Positions 59,283 through 64,000 of a stretch of DNA of 64,000 nucleotides are shown here, piece after piece; positions within the stretch are counted from its first letter, which is position 1; each line of letters begins with the position of its first letter. A program made the translations under genes and the position numbers. The notes under the pieces were generated by a model that did no database searches, had not been told where the DNA came from, and worked only from the letters and a program-made list of their open reading frames with translations. The stretch spans positions 25,292-89,291 of the forward strand of contig RBWT01000008.1 in the NCBI GenBank assembly GCA_004010275.1. The letters are read 5' to 3'. The DNA is from Streptomyces huasconensis. Its GTDB lineage: Bacteria > Actinomycetota > Actinomycetes > Streptomycetales > Streptomycetaceae.

Positions 59283-59814
59283 AGCTGATGACCTCGTTTC
59301 TGTTCCGACGGCAGGGGGAGGCGAGTTCCTGCGCCGGATATCCGATCGGCACGATGAAACGCGGCTCGATATGAGAGGGGAGTTCCAGCAGCCGGCCGAT
59401 CGCGGGACCACAGAAACTGCTCACCGGGCACGCGCCCAGTCCTTGGGCGTGGGCGGCCAGCAGCAGGTTTTCGACGGCCATCGCCAGGCACAGCTGGCTG
59501 TGCCCGCCGCCCGGGTCCTCCGCGCACCGATTCCGGTCGACGCACGCGACGACGATGACGGACGGGTCGCCGATGATCCCGGGGGCGAAGGCTCTGACCC
59601 GGCGTACGTTGATCCCTTCCCGGATCGCCACGAAGGCCCATGCCTGACGGTTGGCCGCGGTCGGTGCGGCGATCGCCGCGTCGAGCATGCGGTCGATCAA
59701 TATGTCGTCGACCGGGTCGCCGGTGTAGTGGCGGACCGCGCTGCGCGTGCGCAGCACCTCGAGAACGGCATCCGCCGGTGGCCGGGCCGTCGATGTCGAA
59801 ACGTCACTCAGCAC
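59236..59814 (-). CDS. Nitroreductase-fold cyclic dipeptide oxidase large subunit (AlbA-like)
   Basis: A 192-aa flavoprotein. FMN-binding RTRSAVRHYTGDPVDDILID begins the fold. It continues with AAIAAPTAANRQAWAFVAI, CLAMAVENLLLAAHAQGLGACPVSSF and VPIGYPAQELASPCRRNRNEVI. In albonoursin synthesis AlbA with AlbB introduces alpha,beta double bonds into the cyclodipeptide. GTG 59814 has no good ribosome site; the gene may be leaderless or start differently. The 3' end overlaps the AlbB-like start by about 47 bases. First gene of the cluster. Confidence 0.87.
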   Translation of the reverse strand: MLSDVSTSTARPPADAVLEVLRTRSAVRHYTGDPVDDILIDRMLDAAIAAPTAANRQAWAFVAIREGINVRRVRAFAPGIIGDPSVIVVACVDRNRCAEDPGGGHSQLCLAMAVENLLLAAHAQGLGACPVSSFCGPAIGRLLELPSHIEPRFIVPIGYPAQELASPCRRNRNEVISYERWGKVTRPPARIG

Positions 59815-59949
59815 GCATTCACAGTAACGCTCGGTAGTGAATGTGTCTATGCATGCTTCCGCATGACGATGCGTCAGAAACGTGTGCGCGGGGCGGAGGT
59901 GATCGCGCCACCCCGCCCCGCGCCGTCGCGCCCCCGCCGTGCGGGCGGC

Positions 59950-62900
59950 TCAGCCCAGCAGTTCCACTTCCGCCAGCGTGGCGGAACCGTGCGGCACGAG
60001 CCGGTAGTGGCCATACGTCCCTGGCCTGGCCACCGTGAACACCCGCGTCTGCTGGTCCCAGGCGAAGGTCTCACCGGAGCGCTTGTCCAGCTGCTTCCAT
60101 GTGCGCCCGTCGACGGAGCCTTCCAGCACCCAGCCGCGCGGCGCCTTCGCCTTGTCGGTGGAGGACGTCAGCGTGTACTGCACCGCCTTGGTCTCCTTGC
60201 CGACCGGCAACTCCACCGCCCCGGACTCCGAAGTGGCCGCTGTGGCAGAGGAGTTGTCGAAAAGCGCGCCCTCGCCCACCAATGCGTCCTTCTTCGGCGA
60301 CGGCACCTCGTCGTCCTGGGTGATCGACGTCGGCTGGGCGTTCTTGCCGGAGCCCCACGCGGACGGCTTCGGGCCCATGTCGAACTCCAGGACCCCGCCG
60401 CGCGCGATCAGCTTGTGGGGGAGCGCGGTCGACGTCCACGCCTTGCCGTTGACCTTGAGGCCCTGCACGTACACGTTCTTCGCGCTGTTCCTCGGCGCCT
60501 TGACGACCAGGTCCCGCCCGTTGTCCAGGTGCACGGTCATCTTCTTGAACTGCGGTGAGCCGACCGCGTATTCACCGCTGCCCATCACCAGCGGGTAGAA
60601 GCCGAGCGAGGAGAAGAGATACCAGGCGGACTGCTCGCCGTTGTCCTCGTCGCCGTGGTAGCCCTGGCCGATCTCGCTGCCGGTGTAGAGGCGGGCGAGG
60701 ACCTCGCGAACCTTCGCCTGCGTCTTGGCGGGCTGCCCGGCCGCGTCGTACATGTACGCCACGTGGTGGGCGACCTGGTTGGAGTGACCGTACATGCCCA
60801 TGCGGACGTCACGCGCCTCCGTCATCTCGTGGATGACACCTCCGTACGAACCCGCGAACTCGGCGGAACCGGTCTCGGGCGTCGCGAAGTACGTGTCCAG
60901 CTTCTCGGCCAGCTTCTTGCGGCCGCCGTAGAGGTTGGCGAGGCCGCGCGAGTCCTGCGGGGCCGTGAAGGCGTACCCCCAGGCGTTGGTCTCCGTGTAG
61001 TCGTGACCCCACACGCGCGGGTCGAACTTCTCGGAGGGGACACGCCACCTGCCCTGGGCGTCCTTGCCCTGGAAGAAGCCGGGGGCCGTGCCGGCGCCCG
61101 CCGCCTTCTCGTCGAAGAGGTTCACGTACTCCCGCGCGCGGTTGAGGAAGTACTCCGACTCCTCCTTGTACCGCTGCACACCCGTCTTCTTGTGAAGGGC
61201 CGCGCCCATGCGGGAGATGCCGTAGTCGTTGAGGTAGCCCTCCAGCGCCCATGACAGGCCCTCGTGCGTCTCGCTGCTCGTGTAACCGAGGAACGGCGAG
61301 GTCTTCATGCCCTTGCGGCCGACCCCCGCACTCGGCGGCACCACGGTCGCGTTCTTCAGCGCGGCCTCGTACGCGGCCTTCGCGTCGAACTTCACGTCCT
61401 TGACGTACGCGTCGGCGAACGCGACGTCCGACGAGGTGCCCGTCATCAGGTCCGCGTAGCCCGGCGAGGACCACCGCGAGGTCCAGCCGCCGTCCTTGTA
61501 CTGCTGCACGAACCCGTCGACCAGCTCGCCCGCCTTCTTCGGCGTCAGCAGCGAGTACGCGGGCCACGTCGTCCGGTAGGTGTCCCAGAAGCCGTTGTTG
61601 ACGTACGGCTTGCCCTCGACGATCTTCGCGCCGGTATGGGTCGGGGTGTCCGGACCGGTCTGCGGGGAGAACGGCGAGGCGTACTTGTACGTCGCCTTGC
61701 CGGACGCCGAAGTGACCTTCTCGAAGCCCGAGTTGGGGTAGAGGTACAGGCGGTACAGCGACGAGTACAGCGTCGTCAGCTGGCCCTGGCTCGCGCCCTC
61801 CACCTCCACCTTGCCGAGGATCGCGTCCCACTGCCTCTGGGCGCGGTCCTTGACGCGGGCGAAGGAAGTGCCCGCCGGGATCTCCTGGGCCAGGTTGGCC
61901 TTCGCCTGGTCCACACCGATGAGGGAGGTGGCGAGGCGCAGGGTGACCGTGCGGTCCTTGCCGGGGGCGAAACGCAGATAGCCGGTGACGTCACCGCCCC
62001 CGCCGCCCTCCAGCTTGCCGCCCGCGGTGACCGGCGCGTCGAAGGTCCCGTACACGAACAGGCGCGTGGCACCCGTCGACAGCCCCGACTTGACGTCCGA
62101 GAAACCGGAGATGATCCCGTTCTCCTTGTCGAGGGTGAGACCGCCCTTCTCCGAGACGTTGTCGAAGATCACGCTCGCGTCGTCACCGGGGTACGTGAAC
62201 CGCATCATCGCGGCATGGTCGGTGGGCGCCATCTCGGCCTTCAGGCCGTTCTCGAACGTCACGCCGTAGTAGTGCGGGCGCGCCGTCTCCTTCTCGTGCC
62301 TGAAGGGCAGCGCCCGCTTGGTCCGCGAGGCGCTCGGCGTGTCCTTGTCGACGGACGGCATCAGCTGGAACGTCTGCCGGTCGCCCATCCACGGGCTCGG
62401 CTCGTGGCTCGCGCTGAACGCCTGGATCGTCGGCAGGTTGTCGTCGTTGTTGCCGCGCGCGTAGTCGTACAGCCAGCTCAGCGAACCCGCGTTCGTCACC
62501 GGCGTCCAGAAGTTGAAGCCGTGCGGGACGGCGGTCGCCGGGAAGGTGTTGCCGCGCGAGAAACCGCCGCTGGAATTTGTGCCACGGGTGGTGTCCGCGT
62601 AATCGGAGGGGTGCGCCTTCGGCTTCGGCGGGGCCTTCTCCCGCAACGACACGTCGTCCAGCCAGCCGCGGAACTTCGCCGGGCCCTTCGGAGCGTCGTA
62701 CGCGACCAGGACGCGGTCGACCGTCTTGCCGCGCGCGACCTCGCCGATCCGCGAGGCGACGTTGTTCCACTGGTTGACGTAGAGCACCTTGGCGGCGCCC
62801 TGACCGCGCGGGTCCAGCGGGAACCCGTGCTGGTCCGTGGCCTTGAGGTCACTCAGATAGGTGCCGTCGGTGAACGCCAGGTCCACGGCGACGTTCGTCG

Positions 62901-63834
62901 CCGCGTAGTCGAGGTCGCCCTCCGCCATCGAGGGGAAGACGCGGTAGCCCAGCTCGGTGTTCCGCCGCACCGGCACGTTCACGTCGAAGACCTTGTTGTA
63001 CGAGTATCCGCGGCCGTCGGCCTTGTGGGTGCCCGCATAGCGCAGCGCGTGCCTGCCCGTGAACCCGGCGCGCGACTTGGCGGTGGGCGAGCCGCTGGGG
63101 CCACGGTCCACCAGGCTCAGCATGTCCTCGGGGGCGGGCGCCTCGGTGCCGCCGACCGAGAGCTGCACGTCGGCCAGCTGGACTATGTCGGGCGCGCCGT
63201 TGTTGGCGGAGATGTCCAGGCGGTAGTGGCGGTACGCCGTCGCGCTGGTGAAGTCGTACTTCTTCGTCTTGTGCCGCCCGTCGAACACCTCGCCCCCGCG
63301 CTCGTCGAGGACCTTCCAGTCCTTGCCGTCGGCGGAGCCCTTCAGGGTCCAGTCCTTGGGGTCGCGCGGGGCGTGGTCGTTGGCGGACGTCAGCGCGTAC
63401 GTCACCACCTTGGCGGGCTCTTTCAGGTCGAACTCGACCCAGCCGGACTTCGCGAACGTCAGCCACTTGCTGGTCGCCTCGCCGTCGACGAGGTTCTCCG
63501 CCACCTCGCCCGAACCCGTGTTCTCGCCGCTGGCCCGGACCTCGGTGACGTGGTCCATCACGCTGCCGGGCAGGCCGGAACTGAACGCGCCGTTGACGCC
63601 CGAGGCCTTCTTGCCGCCGCCGGGGGCCGTCTCCACGGTGCTCACCCAGTCGGGCTGCGCCTCGCCCTCCTCGAACGAGGAAGCGAACTCCCGGTCGGGG
63701 CGCGGCGGCTTCTGTGGCGCCGCTGCGGTGGTGCCCTGCGCGGCCACGACGAGCGTGAGCGCGAGCGCCAGCGTGCCGACGGCGACCGGCGGGTGATGGT
63801 GTCTTTGACGAGATCTGCGTGCCGTGTGCGGCAT
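59950..63834 (-). CDS. Secreted GH92 alpha-mannosidase with discoidin-like domains
   Basis: A 1294-aa exo-enzyme. ATG 63834 follows AAGGAGGGG; a longer frame to 63885 has no ribosome site. A signal peptide (basic MPHTARRSRQRHHHPP, then VAVGTLALALTLVVAAQGTTAAA) is followed by an F5/8 type C (discoidin) module around residues 80-240 (ENLVDGEATSKWLTF ... VEFDLKEPAKVVTYALTSAND). The GH92 core then has HEPSPWMGDRQTF, NGFWDTYRTTWPAYSLLTP, HHVAYMYDAAGQPAKTQ and the catalytic loop GYHGDEDNGEQSAWYLFSSLGFYP. A second discoidin-like unit closes the protein (VELPVGKETKAVQYTLTSS). It would trim mannose from glycoproteins or yeast mannan outside the cell. Intact despite its length. Confidence 0.93.
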   Translation of the reverse strand: MPHTARRSRQRHHHPPVAVGTLALALTLVVAAQGTTAAAPQKPPRPDREFASSFEEGEAQPDWVSTVETAPGGGKKASGVNGAFSSGLPGSVMDHVTEVRASGENTGSGEVAENLVDGEATSKWLTFAKSGWVEFDLKEPAKVVTYALTSANDHAPRDPKDWTLKGSADGKDWKVLDERGGEVFDGRHKTKKYDFTSATAYRHYRLDISANNGAPDIVQLADVQLSVGGTEAPAPEDMLSLVDRGPSGSPTAKSRAGFTGRHALRYAGTHKADGRGYSYNKVFDVNVPVRRNTELGYRVFPSMAEGDLDYAATNVAVDLAFTDGTYLSDLKATDQHGFPLDPRGQGAAKVLYVNQWNNVASRIGEVARGKTVDRVLVAYDAPKGPAKFRGWLDDVSLREKAPPKPKAHPSDYADTTRGTNSSGGFSRGNTFPATAVPHGFNFWTPVTNAGSLSWLYDYARGNNDDNLPTIQAFSASHEPSPWMGDRQTFQLMPSVDKDTPSASRTKRALPFRHEKETARPHYYGVTFENGLKAEMAPTDHAAMMRFTYPGDDASVIFDNVSEKGGLTLDKENGIISGFSDVKSGLSTGATRLFVYGTFDAPVTAGGKLEGGGGGDVTGYLRFAPGKDRTVTLRLATSLIGVDQAKANLAQEIPAGTSFARVKDRAQRQWDAILGKVEVEGASQGQLTTLYSSLYRLYLYPNSGFEKVTSASGKATYKYASPFSPQTGPDTPTHTGAKIVEGKPYVNNGFWDTYRTTWPAYSLLTPKKAGELVDGFVQQYKDGGWTSRWSSPGYADLMTGTSSDVAFADAYVKDVKFDAKAAYEAALKNATVVPPSAGVGRKGMKTSPFLGYTSSETHEGLSWALEGYLNDYGISRMGAALHKKTGVQRYKEESEYFLNRAREYVNLFDEKAAGAGTAPGFFQGKDAQGRWRVPSEKFDPRVWGHDYTETNAWGYAFTAPQDSRGLANLYGGRKKLAEKLDTYFATPETGSAEFAGSYGGVIHEMTEARDVRMGMYGHSNQVAHHVAYMYDAAGQPAKTQAKVREVLARLYTGSEIGQGYHGDEDNGEQSAWYLFSSLGFYPLVMGSGEYAVGSPQFKKMTVHLDNGRDLVVKAPRNSAKNVYVQGLKVNGKAWTSTALPHKLIARGGVLEFDMGPKPSAWGSGKNAQPTSITQDDEVPSPKKDALVGEGALFDNSSATAATSESGAVELPVGKETKAVQYTLTSSTDKAKAPRGWVLEGSVDGRTWKQLDKRSGETFAWDQQTRVFTVARPGTYGHYRLVPHGSATLAEVELLG

Positions 63835-63858
63835 CCCCGAGCCCCTCCTTGCGAGTTG

Positions 63859-63870
63859 GACAACGTTGTC
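63859..63870. promoter_or_regulatory. LacI-type palindromic operator upstream of the GH92 gene
   Basis: GACAACGTTGTC is a perfect 12-bp palindrome with a central CG, 25 bases before the GH92 start. This is the form of LacI-family sugar repressor sites. On the minus strand TTGACT and TTGACA hexamers lie just upstream (about 63890-63925), which would place the palindrome near the transcription start. Confidence 0.7.
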
Positions 63871-64000
63871 ACGATCGCTGCGCAAGGTCTAGTAGGGAGT
63901 CAAGTGGCGAAGGGTGTCAAGGCTGTTGCCGCGTTTCGTGGGGCCGGGGTGTGGTGTGTGGCGGCGGTGCCGGCCCTTGAGGGGCGGGGGGCGGATCGGG

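Overview
The window looks like a Streptomyces chromosome segment. It has very high G+C, third-position GC bias, GTG and TTG starts, AGGAGG-type ribosome binding sites and tightly coupled ATGA junctions. No rRNA, tRNA, CRISPR array or intact insertion sequence was seen. Functional calls rest on motif recognition only; no database search was run.

Region 1 (1-39712) is a type II polyketide glycoside cluster of the angucycline type. The left edge is the 3' part of an NRPS adenylation-PCP protein. Next come an exporter, a flavin reductase and a LanI/JadR1-like regulator. The aglycone set at 6619-15474 has the order of urdamycin/landomycin clusters: PgaE/UrdE-type oxygenase, TcmI-type cyclase, KS-alpha, KS-beta, ACP, C9 ketoreductase, di-domain aromatase/cyclase, UrdM-type oxygenase and LanV-type reductase. 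After a second exporter and a membrane O-acyltransferase come deoxysugar genes that can give 2,3,6-trideoxyhexoses (4,6-dehydratase, Fe-S/PLP 3-dehydratase, 2,3-dehydratase, ketoreductases), a TetR regulator, four GT1 glycosyltransferases and a P450. A final operon (33243-39712) encodes a noviose-like cassette: 3,5-epimerase, dTDP-glucose synthase, 4-ketoreductase, TylF/NovP-type O-methyltransferase, NovU/TylCIII-type C-methyltransferase and NovN-type carbamoyltransferase. Together they predict an angucycline carrying trideoxyhexoses plus a C-methylated, O-methylated, carbamoylated sugar.

Region 2 (39713-47174) is conserved core chromosome: a MurA-like enolpyruvyl transferase with an N-terminal HTH (here broken by an in-frame stop) and aconitase. 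An AhpD-like/ECF41 sigma factor pair lies between them, and a VOC protein follows. Region 3 (47276-56744) holds small regulators, two MFS pumps, a DrrAB-type ABC exporter with a divergent regulator and repeated TGCAAC operators, a DMT permease and a secreted S1 protease.

Region 4 (56814-59814, minus strand) is a compact cyclodipeptide cluster: AlbA-like nitroreductase, AlbB-like partner, cyclodipeptide synthase with all AlbC catalytic residues, and a P450. Region 5 is a large secreted GH92 alpha-mannosidase with a LacI-type palindrome upstream.

Many genes carry single-base frameshifts, usually beside G/C runs and often compensated. This looks more like a sequencing error pattern than mass gene decay, so frameshifted genes are listed over their full reconstructed span.
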